A DNA stretch of 64,000 nt from the NCBI GenBank assembly GCA_026874595.1, contig CM049309.1, positions 97,422,723 to 97,486,722 on the forward strand, written 5' to 3'. The notes beneath the pieces were generated by a model. It made no database searches, was not told the DNA's origin, and saw only the letters and a program-made list of their open reading frames with translations. This DNA is from Sipunculus nudus. Its lineage: Eukaryota; Annelida; Sipuncula; Golfingiida; Sipunculidae. Both the position numbers and the translations under genes were made by a program. Positions 9,976 through 19,539 of this stretch are shown here, piece after piece. Position 1 is the stretch's first letter; the number at the start of each line of letters is the position of its first letter.

Positions 9976-10160
9976 TTATACATGATATATTGGTATTTGG
10001 AAAGCGTGGCGACCAGCAACTGAATAATTTCCTAAAATTGCTTTCCAGGAAGCGGAATAACCTTCATATTCTTCTCCTTTAAGTCGCTGTTGAACATTGC
10101 TTTGGATACCGCTGACCAAAAGCCGTTTTCCGATAATCACCACTCTCATTACCCCCTCAC
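9976..10160 (-). pseudogene. BTB-domain fragment, copy 1 of the duplicated block
   Basis: The minus strand reads 'FWSAVSKAMFNSDLKEKNMK' then 'VIPLPGKQF', an in-frame stop (TAG), then 'EIIQLLVATLSKYQYIM'. This is the BTB/POZ pattern 'SPVFxAMFxSDFKEKxxxxI' leading to 'LPxKxFxxLxxLLxxIY'. The stop inside the domain shows that it is not functional. The same stop is present in the copies at about 15285-15460 and 14690-14960, so it predates the duplications or reflects a lost intron boundary. Confidence 0.65.
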
Positions 10161-10239
10161 AGGTTATTTGCTGCAAGTTTCTCTTACGCCATGTTTTATT
10201 CTTGACGGCCGAGACATGATCCTTGTGTTAGGGTTATGG

Positions 10240-10640
10240 TTAACCAGTGCCTTAATCTCGTCCCTGTATTGTTGTTTACACTGCTCCTCTGCCTGCATGC
10301 CGCTGAACACGCTCGAGTTCCTGCGACATTTCGTTCATCGCTCGTGACACCGTCTGCTGCTTGTCGTCCTCAAACCATTCGTGAAGCTGCAGACATATAT
10401 GGTCAAAAATATACAGAAATATCTACACTGAGCGGGTTCAGTAAAGTAGCATAGCATGGATGTCAGTTCCGTTTTCTGAAATCTCGCACATTTTGTCCGA
10501 CATCTTGTTGCACACTGGGTCAATTTTGTCTGCATGTCGGCATTACTTCCATCTCTTCCCGCCATAAGTCTTGACTTCTTGCTGAGAGCCTTCACAGACA
10601 CCAAAGTGTTTCTAAAGGTCCATCATAGCCTGTACAGCTC
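10240..10640 (-). pseudogene. Coiled-coil segment associated with BTB fragment, copy 1
   Basis: The minus strand reads 'NKMSDKMCEISENGTDIHAM', then, after a stop, 'QLHEWFEDDKQQTVSRAMNE' and 'MSQELERVQR', then by a frame change 'QAEEQCKQQYRDEIKALVNH'. The charged heptad-like pattern suggests a coiled coil. On the minus strand this lies upstream of the BTB piece, whereas a coil would normally follow BTB, so exon order may be scrambled or several genes mixed. Confidence 0.45.
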
Positions 10641-10657
10641 TTGGTGTATTAAGGTCA

Positions 10658-10873
10658 GCCAGACGAGTCCATTCTCCTGTAGTGGGCTTGACGCTTCCCA
10701 TTTGCTCTACCACCAGTCACATAAACCAACCCTTGATGCTGCAGTACCCCAATTGCAAATCTTGGTGATGTCATGTCACCTACATGTTCCCACGAGTCTT
10801 GTTCTGGACAGAATCTGTCAATGCTTATATTAATATTTGATCCATCACTTCCTCCAAAAAAGATACAGATAGT
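10658..10873 (-). pseudogene. Kelch-repeat fragment, copy B (longest)
   Basis: A continuous minus-strand frame of about 72 codons reads 'FFGGSDGSNINISIDRFCPE', then 'QDSWEHVGDMTSPRFAIGVL' and 'QHQGLVYVTGGR'. This fits a Kelch blade: GG, then 'DRFxPExDxW', then 'MxxPRxAxGVxxxxGxVYVxGG'. Kelch blades form beta-propellers for substrate binding in BTB-Kelch ubiquitin-ligase adaptors. Only about one and a half blades are present. The frame opens after a TAA, within about 20 bases of the strawberry-notch sequence. Confidence 0.65.
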
Positions 10874-10879
10874 TTAGAT

Positions 10880-11374
10880 ACACCCTATCACAACGAGGCT
10901 TGAGAATTCAACCCCAGCCACAATGGTGCCCTGACACACTGCGTTGTACATGGTCCTTAGTGCTGACCTCCAATAAGGTGTGTCAAAGTTGAACTCGGTC
11001 AGCTCAGCACCAGTTGCTGTTCTACGATCACCTTTACTCAAGGCACCTAATGACTGTAAACGACGGTCACAGCTGCAGCAAATCTCTGATTGGACTGATT
11101 CGATCGATTGGATCTGTTGATCTGCCTTGTCTGCACTTCACTGTAACTCCACAGTTTGATGTATACGACATCGCTGGTTGGCAGCTCTCTGATCAGCATG
11201 CAGTGATATGCCTGTACTTGCAGCATCTGATATAATAGCAAGCAGCTTCATGAAATGGTTCCTCTCTCTAACATTGAGACTATCAAGACATCTAACCTTC
11301 CCCATCTCCTTTCTTCCTGAGATGTGCATCCAGGCAAAAAGTCTTGACTTCTTCCTGAGTGTCTTCACAGACAC
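10880..11374 (-). pseudogene. Strawberry-notch (SBNO) helicase C-terminal fragment, copy B
   Basis: From 11374 the minus strand reads '[20 protein letters not shown]' and '[20 protein letters not shown]', matching the SBNO block '[20 protein letters not shown]'. After a stop near 11138, other frames give 'RSNQ' and then '[20 protein letters not shown]' and 'ELTEFNFDTPYWRSALRTMY'. The latter match the SBNO segment 'KRLESLGALTHGDRRATET' followed by 'LSRFNFDNKYGRNAL'. Frame changes and a stop mark it as a pseudogene. Relative to copy C a few codons are lost after 'NHFM' and about 50 bases after the arginine-finger-like region. Confidence 0.75.
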
Positions 11375-11400
11375 CTAAGTGTTTCTAGAGGTCCATCACA

Positions 11401-11590
11401 GCCAGTACAGTGTGCATCAACGGTGAACGACAACCATTTCGAGCTGTTATATGTTCCTTGTTACTGTCACACCGTATGTCCTTTGTCAACAAGGACACAA
11501 GCCGCCATGCTCAAACTCAGTTCTTAAATGATGTCACATTTCACTCTTGTCTCACTCATGTTCTCTAGGTGGCTGATCAGAAACTCTTTT
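11401..11590. other. Short spacer, nothing recognised
   Basis: It begins with another copy of the 'ggtccatcacagccagtaca' motif that also marks 9731, 10618, 15041, 15923 and 16749. Confidence 0.4.
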
Positions 11591-12322
11591 TCAACGAAGG
11601 CTGGTCTGGCTAATCTCGTCGCTCAGTTCAACGCACCTGTCTGGGTCAGTTTTTCGATGGACCTGCTGTGGTTGCTCTCTTGGGCTTGTTGGGATCGTTC
11701 TTTTGCTTTCTACGCTTCGTCTACATTTTACCGCAACCTTACGAAGTGGCTCCATCCCCTGTTGCTGCTGTTCCCTTTGTAGCCATTGGTACTTGGCCAT
11801 TGGTACTTGGATTTGCCGTGGCGGTGTCTGAATCCACTGAATTAAAAAAGGGACGAAGCCACCTTGTCTCGCACTTGTTGAACCAGTATACGCAGGCTTC
11901 TTTTTAGTCAGTCTAGATGCGACTTTAATCGTTTCATTCAGCTCTTTGACGGATTGACTTAGCTGGTCTCCAAATAGCTCTCCTTTGACAGGGTTGCTGT
12001 CGGAGCACAGTGTTTTATACTCGTCCTTCAATGCTGGCTTGAACGAGTATGTCCTGCGCAAATCCAGCTCATTTGAGCCTGCACACAGCATTCCCACTGT
12101 CTGTGACAGGGTAGTAAGAATGTCTTTTGTTGTGGTTGTCTCAGTATTCTGTTGCACATGCATGTCGGCGTTACTTCCATCTCTTCCCACCATAAGCGGG
12201 GACGTCACTTCTATTTTTGTTGCACACTGTGTCATCACATTTTTCCAACTCTGTTTTCTGGAAAATGAAGCCTGCAACACTAAACCAAATGGTCTCCCAA
12301 TCACAATAATCACATCTGCCAA
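11591..12322 (-). CDS. Gag-like ORF of a tyrosine-recombinase-type retroelement (243 aa)
   Basis: This is the longest uninterrupted frame of the fragment cluster. Its central part, 'LCAGSNELDLRRTYSFKPAL' and 'KDEYKTLCSDSNPVKGELFG', then 'DQLSQSVKELNETIKV', resembles the segment of DIRS/Ngaro-type and related invertebrate element proteins where 'xLLGNAN', 'RR', 'KPxLxxxYxxLC' and 'xLFGDxV' follow in order. The C-terminal third is basic and proline- or glutamine-rich ('REQQQQGMEPLRKVAVKCRR'). It has no RT or recombinase next to it. Its tail is repeated, with changes, at 14105-14310. Either a relic of a retroelement or a domesticated fragment. Family call by eye. Confidence 0.45.
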   Translation of the reverse strand: MADVIIVIGRPFGLVLQASFSRKQSWKNVMTQCATKIEVTSPLMVGRDGSNADMHVQQNTETTTTKDILTTLSQTVGMLCAGSNELDLRRTYSFKPALKDEYKTLCSDSNPVKGELFGDQLSQSVKELNETIKVASRLTKKKPAYTGSTSARQGGFVPFLIQWIQTPPRQIQVPMAKYQWLQREQQQQGMEPLRKVAVKCRRSVESKRTIPTSPREQPQQVHRKTDPDRCVELSDEISQTSLR

Positions 12323-12923
12323 CCCCCCCCCCCCCCCAGCAACCCCTTTTTAACGAATTGAGGGGTAATTTGTATATTGTGTGAATTCAGTACATTGTGA
12401 AATAATTGACTCCGACCAAATTTAAAAAGACACATTTTCCCCAGCTTTATCCTACTCTCGCATTATACCACAGCTTTGTGGTCATATCATCAAACCTGCT
12501 CGATGTTTAATGCCTAACAAGTACCTTTTTTCAGTACTTTGTTTAAGTAGCTCGAAGGCACATAGTTGTATCATGCAGTACAAATAAAATTTGTACTCGA
12601 GTAAAAGATGTAGCCTGAACTTAAAACTGTTAAAACTGTAACAGCCCAGGCAGTAGGATTTGCAAGCACTGAAAACAGGGGTCTAGCTTCCATCAACTCG
12701 CATTGTTTCTTTGTGCACCTCATTCCTTGTCCTGATCTCTCTGTTGAATTTGGCCCCTTTTGTTGAAAATATCTGCAATTACTTACCAAATATTCTTTTT
12801 TGTGTAGTTCCTTTCTCTTCTTCTGCATTGATACTTGTATCGTACAATTCAAGTAAAATGTGTGCTCGAGTAGAAGCTGTAGCCTAAAGTTATGTTCACC
12901 ACGCTTTGTAATCCAGTGTATAT

Positions 12924-13014
<91 letters not shown>

Positions 13015-13500
13015 TCTTTGATTAAAGCCCCACATTTTTATAAGAACACACAGGCCCATTAGTACTTTTATCTAACGATCCTCTTTTACAAAGTCTTTAG
13101 ATTACAAAATGGTTGCCAAATTCTTCTCTTGTTGCACTTTTATTTATTTATACCTATTTTTCCATCCTTTTGATTGTACTTACCATTTTTGGTCGTTGTC
13201 CTGGCTGGTTACAGTGATGTTTCTGTAGTTTCTCTCTGTTTCTCTGGTTTCTTTTCATCTTTTTCGGTGCAATATGGCCGGGGGTTACTGTCCGTGTTTG
13301 AAATGTACACAAGGAAGGGCTATCCACTGCAGCAGTAAGGGCAACACACCATCTTGCTTGGACTTAACTAAGACGGCCGTTCCACAGTGTTGAACGGACC
13401 AGCCCTGTCCAGTGGTAGAGTCTCGACTTGCTGAGACCTTGCACACACACGTATGTTGTGTGCACCACGTCAGTTACAATATTACCACAATTCCTACCAC
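12323..13500. other. Intergenic: poly-C, (CT)n-(TA)n tract, no supported gene
   Basis: A poly-C run (about 12326-12338), a (CT)n run (about 12929-12968) leading directly into (TA)n (12969-13007). The 162-aa minus frame across it is mostly microsatellite. Confidence 0.6.
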
Positions 13501-13506
13501 TACTAC

Positions 13507-13872
13507 CTACCCTTTACAACGGCTTACTGTACTCCACTCGTCACTTAAAGTGGTCAAGGACTTCAGGTACACCTTGAACATCGAGAAGTTATCTCCAACC
13601 ACATCCATCAGCAGCTCATGAGAAGCTTCCCTCTCAAAAAGGAACGCTTTTGTGTCAACGGTTACATTCACCCCCACTCCGAGAACGTTCTGTCCCCAGA
13701 ACGTGGGAACTATCCCGGGCGTCGCACATGTGAACTGGGTGGGGCGCAATGCCACGACACCGACTCCCCGCATCCCACCGCTGCCACCATTTGTCACAGT
13801 CACTGGACTAGCTGTCCTTGTCGTGGCAACATTATTTGTATTTACAGCACAAGTCCTTGGGATCACAGACAT
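13507..13872 (-). CDS. Unidentified 121-aa minus-strand ORF
   Basis: The frame includes 'FWGQNVLGVGVNVTVDTKAF' and 'LFEREASHELLMDVVGDNFS', a composition that looks like real coding sequence. No domain is recognised. The plus strand over the same bases offers an 83-aa frame with a hydrophobic stretch ('GLAVLVVATLFVFTAQVLGI'), so strand is not certain. Its neighbours on the minus strand are fragments, so it is probably part of a decayed or shuffled gene. Confidence 0.3.
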   Translation of the reverse strand: MSVIPRTCAVNTNNVATTRTASPVTVTNGGSGGMRGVGVVALRPTQFTCATPGIVPTFWGQNVLGVGVNVTVDTKAFLFEREASHELLMDVVGDNFSMFKVYLKSLTTLSDEWSTVSRCKG

Positions 13873-14104
13873 ATTTTTCTGCTCAACTATTTATGGAATC
13901 TGAAAATTGTCTTTACTGGTGACTTCGCTGTTTACTGTGGTAGCTGTCTTATTGTCTAATACACTAGTCTTTGGTTTAGAGTCAACTGAAACTGTCCTTT
14001 TCTCTTTGCAACATGAACTTTTTGACTATTTGTGATTTCAGCATTTGGGTCAAATATATGATCCAATATATCACCAAATGCAAATTTACCCATATTTTCC
14101 TTTT

Positions 14105-14310
14105 CTGCAGGATCAGAAACTCTTTTTCAACGAAGGCTGGTCTGGCTGGAGATATCTCGTCGCTCAGTTCAACGCACCTGTCTGGATCGGTTTTCGATGT
14201 ACCTCCTTTTCCTTCTACATTTTACCGCAGCCTTACTATTTGCAGGAGGCGGCGGTGCTTTCCAGTTGCGCTACTCTTCGTCAGCGCTTCCCGGGCCCAT
14301 TGTTACCGTT
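14105..14310 (-). pseudogene. Partial copy of the gag-like ORF tail
   Basis: On the minus strand 'AAVKCRRKRRYIENRSRQVR' and 'DISSQTSLR' parallel 'VAVKCRRSVESK' and 'DEISQTSLR' of the 11591-12322 ORF. A stop and small indels interrupt it. The plus-strand frames at 14013-14492 are shadows. Confidence 0.55.
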
Positions 14311-14689
14311 CCATTTTGAACATTCGTTCCCTCTCTGAACATTTTTTAAGTGTGGCGAAGTTCACCGTGTCATGCATTTCAAAACCTCAAGCACGTTTAC
14401 CCGTAACCCATGTGACAGAGTCGCTGACATTTGTGTTGTTCTTGCTGTTTTCCATCTTTTCCGTATGTCAGCACGTATGTCAGTTACATTGACTGATATC
14501 TGGCCCATCTTGTCCGACATCTTCTTGTACTCTGGGCATTTTTTATTTTTGTTGCAAGTCGGTGTTATTTGCATCTTTCCCTGCCATATGCGATGTCAGT
14601 TCCGTTTTCCGATAATCACCACTCTCATTACCCCATCGGAGGTTATTTGCTGGAAGTGTTTCTTACCCAATGTTTTATTCTTGAAGGCC

Positions 14690-14960
14690 GAGACATGATC
14701 CTTGATAAATTGGTATTTGGAATGCGTGGCGTCCAGCAACTTGTTAAGTTCCTAAAATTGCTTTCCAGCGAGCGGAATAACCTTCATATTCTTCTCCTTG
14801 AAGTCGCTGTTGAACATTGCTTTGTATACCGGTGACCACAAGCCTAAAATAAGTCGGTTTCCATAGAGTTTTATGTCTTCTACCAAGAATGTGCCGTCAC
14901 TTCCGGCCCACACTTGTAGCAGAGGCCCCTCTTTTCAAAATATAGCATGCAGAGACCTTG
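14690..14960 (-). pseudogene. BTB-domain fragment with longest N-terminal part
   Basis: The minus strand reads 'LQVWAGSDGTFLVEDIKLYG', 'NRLILGLWSPVYKAMFNSDF' and 'KEKNMKVIPLAGKQF', an in-frame TAG, then 'ELNKLLDATHSKYQFI'. This is the BTB/POZ core (strand, then hinge helix 'NRLILxLWSPVxKAMF'). It is the most complete of the four BTB fragments (also 4006-4100, 9976-10160, 15285-15460). The shared stop after 'GKQF' marks all copies as non-coding there unless an intron was lost imprecisely. Confidence 0.7.
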
Positions 14961-15284
14961 GACGGCTAATTGGGGAATGTGCCCTGGTAGAGACGTCTTG
15001 ACATCTTGCTGAGAGCCTTCACAGACAAAGTGTTTCTAGAGGTCCATCACAATCAGTACAGTGTGCACCTCCGGTGTCACATTCCATTTGGGTTTAGTCT
15101 GTCTCCTCTGTTCGTTTGTCGTCTTTTTCGTAATAAGTTTGTAGCAGTCTTGCATTGTGACTGGCATAGTGAGAGTCTTTTTCCTACATCTGGCATTGAC
15201 AGGCCTACTGTTATTTATATCCGTCGGTCTCTTTTGTGAAACAGTGATTCTCAAATACGTGACAACTTTGCAGCAGTCATTCTC

Positions 15285-15460
15285 TTATACATGATATATT
15301 GGTATTTGGAAAGCGTGGCGACCAGCAACTGAATAATTTCCTAAAATTGCTTTCCAGGAAGCGGAATAACCTTCATATTCTTCTCCTTTAAGTCGCTGTT
15401 GAACATTGCTTTGGATACCGCTGACCAAAAGCCGTTTTCCGATAATCACCACTCTCATTA
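15285..15460 (-). pseudogene. BTB-domain fragment, copy 2 of the duplicated block
   Basis: Nearly identical to 9976-10160, including the in-frame stop after 'VIPLPGKQF'. Confidence 0.65.
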
Positions 15461-15548
15461 CCCCCTCACAGGTTATTTGCTGGAAGTTTCTCTTACGCCA
15501 TGTTTTATTCTTGACGGCCGAGACATGATCCTTGTGTTAGGGTTATGG

Positions 15549-15945
15549 TTAACCAGTGCCTTAATCTCGTCCTTGTATTGTTGTTTACACTGCTCCTCTG
15601 CCTGCATGCCGCTGAACACGCTCGAGTTCCTGCGACATTTCGTTCATCGCTCGTGACACCGTCTGCTGCTTGTCGTCCTCAAACCATTCGTGAAGCTGCA
15701 GACATATATGGTCAACAATATACAGAAATATCTACACTGAGCGGGTTCAGTAAAGTAGCATAGCATGGATGTCAGTTCCGTTTTCTGAAATCTCGCAAAT
15801 TTTGTCCGACATCTTGTTGCACACTGGGTCAATTTTGCCTGCATGTCGGCGTTACTTCCATCTCTTCCATAAGTCTTGAATTCTTGCTGAGAGCCTTCAC
15901 AGACACCAAAATGTTTGTAAAGGTCCATCACAACGTGTACAGCTC
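15549..15945 (-). pseudogene. Coiled-coil segment, copy 2
   Basis: Counterpart of 10240-10640. A minus frame at 15644-15931 begins 'MMDLYKHFGVCEGSQQEFKT', showing the codon that is a stop (TAG) in copy 1 ('MDL*KHF'). Confidence 0.45.
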
Positions 15946-15962
15946 TTGGTGTATTAAGGTCA

Positions 15963-16178
15963 GCCAGACGAGTCCATTCTCATGTAGTGGGTTTGAAGCT
16001 TCCCATTTGCTCTACCACCAGTCACATAAACCAACCCTTGATGCTGCAGTACCCCAATTGCAAATCTTAGTGATCTCATGTCACCTCTAGGTTCCTACCA
16101 GTCTTGTTCTGGACAGAATCTGTCAATGCTATTATTAATATTTGATCCATCACTTCCTCCAAAAAAGATACAGATAGT
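15963..16178 (-). pseudogene. Kelch-repeat fragment, copy C
   Basis: Counterpart of 10658-10873. Here the tryptophan of 'QDW' is followed by a stop (TAG) and by changed residues, then 'RFAIGVLQHQGLVYVTGGR' is intact. Confidence 0.65.
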
Positions 16179-16189
16179 TTAGATACACC

Positions 16190-16740
16190 CTATCACAATG
16201 AGGCTTGAGAATTCAACCCCAGCCACAATGGTGCCCTGACAGAGTGCGTTGTACATGGTCCTAAGTGCTGACCTCCCATAAGGTGTGCCAAAGTTGAACT
16301 CGGTCAGGTCAGCACCAGTCGCTGTTCTACGATCACCTTTAGTCAAGGCACCTAATGACTGTAAACGACGGTCACAGCTGCAGCAAATCTCCTCTCTCCA
16401 CCAAGATCAGTAGTTAGTAATTTATATATTGGTCCACTGGACTGATTGGATCGATGAGATCTTCCTAACTGTTCATCTGCATTGTCTGCACTTCACTGTA
16501 ACTTCACAGTCAGATGTATACGACATCGCTCGTTCGCAGCTCTCTGGTCAGCATGCAGTGATATGCCTGTACTTGCAGCATCTGATATAATAGCAACCAG
16601 CTTCCTGCCTTCCATGAAATGGTTCCTCTCTCTAACATTGAGACTATCAAGACATCTAACCTTCCCCATCTCCTTTCTTCCTGAGATGTCCATCCAGGCA
16701 AAAAGTCTTGACTTCTTGCTGAGAGCCTTCTCAGACACCT
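16190..16740 (-). pseudogene. Strawberry-notch (SBNO) helicase C-terminal fragment, copy C (most complete)
   Basis: The minus strand carries, in order, '[20 protein letters not shown]', '[20 protein letters not shown]', then in other frames '[20 protein letters not shown]', '[16 protein letters not shown]', '[20 protein letters not shown]' and 'LTEFNFGTPYGRSALRTMYN'. The arginine-rich 'GRSHRSNQ' matches the family's 'GRTHRSNQ', part of helicase motif VI. Two frame changes and the codon TGA in place of the expected tryptophan show that it is a pseudogene. It ends abruptly about 20 bases before the Kelch fragment. Confidence 0.8.
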
Positions 16741-16766
16741 GTTTCTAGAGGCCCATCACAGCCGGT

Positions 16767-16767
<1 letters not shown>

Positions 16768-16812
<45 letters not shown>

Positions 16813-16958
16813 ATGTATATATGTAGATATGTAGTTATGTATATATGTATATACGTTCATATGTATATGTATATGTAGATATGTGTATGCAGATATGTAG
16901 ATATGTATATGTAGATATGTAGTTACATAGAAATGTATATCTGTATATGTAGATATCT

Positions 16959-17008
<50 letters not shown>

Positions 17009-17328
17009 TTATATATGTATATATATATATGCATATATCTATCTATCTATCTATCTATATATATATATGTGTGTGTGTGTGTAAATATATGTCGGTGTAT
17101 ATATTCAATTATATATATATGTTGTTTTGTGATAACAGTCTATGATTGCAAAACGGTTTGTAGTTATTATACAAATTTCTGCGACGCTGTTCATATGAGT
17201 TATTCAGGTAAATGCATCTCTTGGAATATAACGATGCATACATATATCGATATATGTGAAGTGTATTGTATATTTTTGCCGAATACATTTTCTTTCTATT
17301 TATTATATGCTTGAGCGTTGCAAAATAT
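16768..17328. repeat. Repeat C, copy 2 (TA-rich, about 540 bp)
   Basis: (TA)n, then 'tatatgtagatatgtag' units, then (TA)n, 'ctatctatctat', a short (TG)n, 'tgcaaaacggtttgtagtta', 'cgatatatgtgaagtgtatt' and 'gagcgttgcaaaatatg'. It matches 17805-18380 closely. Between the two lies 17329-17770. Confidence 0.85.
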
Positions 17329-17770
17329 GTTTCCTTGAACACTTCTCGAGGTCCTTTGACCATATCTACTTTTGTTGCCATGATGTCAACCAAACCATTG
17401 TAACTGCCCTCTTTCTTGTCTCTTTTTCTCAGAGCCTGGCAAAAGTAGTTAAAGATCAGGTTCTGTCATTTTACGCTCACTCCCAGGATCCAGTTGAAGA
17501 ATTAACCAACATCTCGTCTATTGGCGTCTCCCCCCCCCCCCCAATTTTTCTTCGAAATTTTAAAACATTTATAACTAATACAACTCTCCCGATGACTACC
17601 ACCTTGCTGCGGTGGGAGAGCTTGAGTATTTCTATGACCCTGAGAGCTATACTAGCGGAATGTTTTGTTCCATTTAGGTATACCCATGCTAGTCAGGTCA
17701 AAGGCGAGAAGTCAGACAAAGAGTATTATAAAACCATACTAACAAGAATATCAGGTACAAAAAAAAGATT
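17329..17770. repeat. Duplicated segment, copy 2 (other copy 4737-5176), with 202-aa ORF
   Basis: The segment interrupts repeat C. A plus-strand frame runs from 17256 to 17864 and includes 'FLEHFSRSFDHIYFCCHDVN' and 'MTTTLLRWESLSISMTLRAI'. It is open mainly because of low-complexity ends, and contains a poly-C run read as prolines. Alternative frames look as good ('DDYHLAAVGELEYFYDPESY' on plus; 'FCQALRKRDKKEGSYNGL' on minus). Coding function is unproven. Confidence 0.6.
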
Positions 17771-17772
17771 TC

Positions 17773-17803
<31 letters not shown>

Positions 17804-17810
17804 TGTCGGT

Positions 17811-17850
<40 letters not shown>

Positions 17851-18375
17851 ATGTATATATGTAGATATGTAGTTATGTATATATGTATATACGTTCAGAT
17901 GTATATGTATATGTAGATATGTGTATGCAGATATGTAGATATGTATATGTAGATATGTAGTTACATAGAAATGTATATTTGTATATGTAGATATCTAGAT
18001 ATCTAGATATATATATATATATATATACATACATTTATATATGTATATATATATATATATGCATATATCTATCTATCTATCTATCTATATATATATATAT
18101 GTGAGTGTGTGTGTGTGTGTGTGTATGTAAATATATGTCGGTGTATATATTCAATTATATATATATATGTTGTTTTGTGATAACAGTCTATGATTGCAAA
18201 ACGGTTTGTAGTTATTATACAAATTTCTGCGACGCTGTTCATATGAGTTATTCAGGTAAATGCATCTCTTGGAATATAACGATGCATACATATATCGATA
18301 TATGTGAAGTGTATGGTATATTTTTGCCGAATACATTTTCTTTCCATTTATCATATGTTTGAGCGTTGCAAAATA
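17771..18375. repeat. Repeat C, copy 3
   Basis: Same order of blocks as 16768-17328, with a somewhat longer (TG)n and an extra 'atctagat'. The minus-strand frames of both copies are almost identical, as expected from duplication. Confidence 0.85.
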
Positions 18376-18755
18376 TGTACAACTTTCCATTAGGTCTTCC
18401 TTGTTATATGTGTTCATGTTTATGTCTTCCATAACATATCCTTTCTTCCATTTATTAATACAGACTTGAATAGTTTATGTTTAACATACAACGGCTGCTG
18501 TGTGTTCCAGGCATCTACCTGGAGAAAACTGTTATGTATCATGATGGAAGATCTGTTGCTGTGCTCTTTCATGTGAAAGTGACATAAAAGGTCACTTGTG
18601 TTCGTAGGTGTCTTAATTTTGTTAATTTTTAACAATCTCTTAAATGATAATAGAAAGTTGATACTCTGTAATTTTTTTAACTTAACAGCACGCCGCTCTC
18701 TGAAAAGAAAGAAATATCAAAAGGGTAATTTTCACTTAGTTCTAGTTTTCAGTAA
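18376..18755. other. AT-rich spacer, nothing recognised
   Basis: A 71-aa minus frame at 18420-18635 has no recognisable feature. Confidence 0.4.
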
Positions 18756-19150
18756 ACGATTTTTAATTTTGTGAAATGATTTTTTTGCAAAATGCACATT
18801 TCAGCAGTTTTTTTTTGCATTTTCTTCATTTCTTCCAGTATTTTACAACTGTTACATTTTAAACCATTTCAATATAAGGTTTTGCCATGCCGTTCCAATG
18901 CCAACCTACCTCATGTTCGAAGACAAACTGTGGAATTCTATATTTAGGTCTAGTTGACACTTTTCAATTTTGTGAAATGACACTTTTTCAAAATCCACGT
19001 ATCAACATATATTTTTCTTTTTGCATTTTCTTCATTCATTTCGGTGTATATAATACCACTGTAATTTTTTAAACTATTGACCTATTTTGTCGGAAGATTT
19101 TGCAATGCCAACCAACCTCATCATCTGAGACAAGCTGTGGATTTCTATAA
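18756..19150. repeat. Diverged tandem pair of about 200 bp
   Basis: About 18765-18945 and 18968-19148 share 'attttgtgaaatga', 'tgcattttcttcatt', 'caatgccaaccnacctcat' and 'acaaactgtggaattctat' in the same order, with many substitutions. Confidence 0.6.
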
Positions 19151-19221
19151 AAAAATAAAGTATAAAACTGTTTACGGTGTTTCTCATTTCTGATGTTGTT
19201 TCAGTGTAAGGGAGAATCACA

Positions 19222-19306
19222 GAGAGAAAATGAGACAAAGAAAGAGAGCGGGAGTGAGAGAAAGAGAGAGAGAGAGGGAGAGACAGAGAAAGAGAGAAAT
19301 AAATGT
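19222..19306. repeat. (GA)n-rich tract
   Basis: Imperfect GA repeats such as 'gagagagagagaggg'. The leucine-serine minus frame is a shadow. Confidence 0.9.
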
Positions 19307-19539
19307 AACCCTCGTCCTGACACAACTAAGTCCGAGTGAGATCATATTTTAAAATCATCAAAGCAGATGAAACGACTAGTTCTAAATAACTCCCGTCAGG
19401 CGCCGCCACAGCATAGCGCAAACCTTGTGATGTTTTATTAAGATATGGGACCTGTAACCCAGTTTAAGTGGAACATTACAATCTTAAATGCAATTTTGTA
19501 CTAAGTGGAATATTAGTTTATTATTTTTTTAAATTTGAT

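Larger units (their letters stand above)
9731..11400. repeat. Segmental duplication, copy 1 (other copy 15040-16765)
   Basis: About 1.67 kb align to 15040-16765 with offset 5309 at the left, few substitutions and small indels. The block carries BTB, coiled-coil, Kelch and strawberry-notch fragments on the minus strand. The copies differ at 11090-11100 and 16390-16470, where 16.4 kb has about 50 extra bases. Confidence 0.9.
15040..16765. repeat. Segmental duplication, copy 2 (other copy 9731-11400)
   Basis: See the copy at 9731. This copy keeps the full strawberry-notch block at its right end. It has a premature stop in the Kelch frame that copy 1 lacks, so the two have decayed independently. 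Confidence 0.9.

Noticed and set aside
11528-11907. Plus-strand frames over 11.5-11.9 kb and 14.0-14.5 kb
   Set aside because: They are antisense to the gag-like ORF and its partial copy.
12571-13059. 162-aa minus-strand protein
   Set aside because: A third of it is (CT)n and (TA)n translation, and the rest shows no feature.
17256-17864. 202-aa plus-strand protein as a real gene
   Set aside because: Ends are microsatellite, the middle includes a poly-C run, and other frames over the same bases look at least as protein-like.
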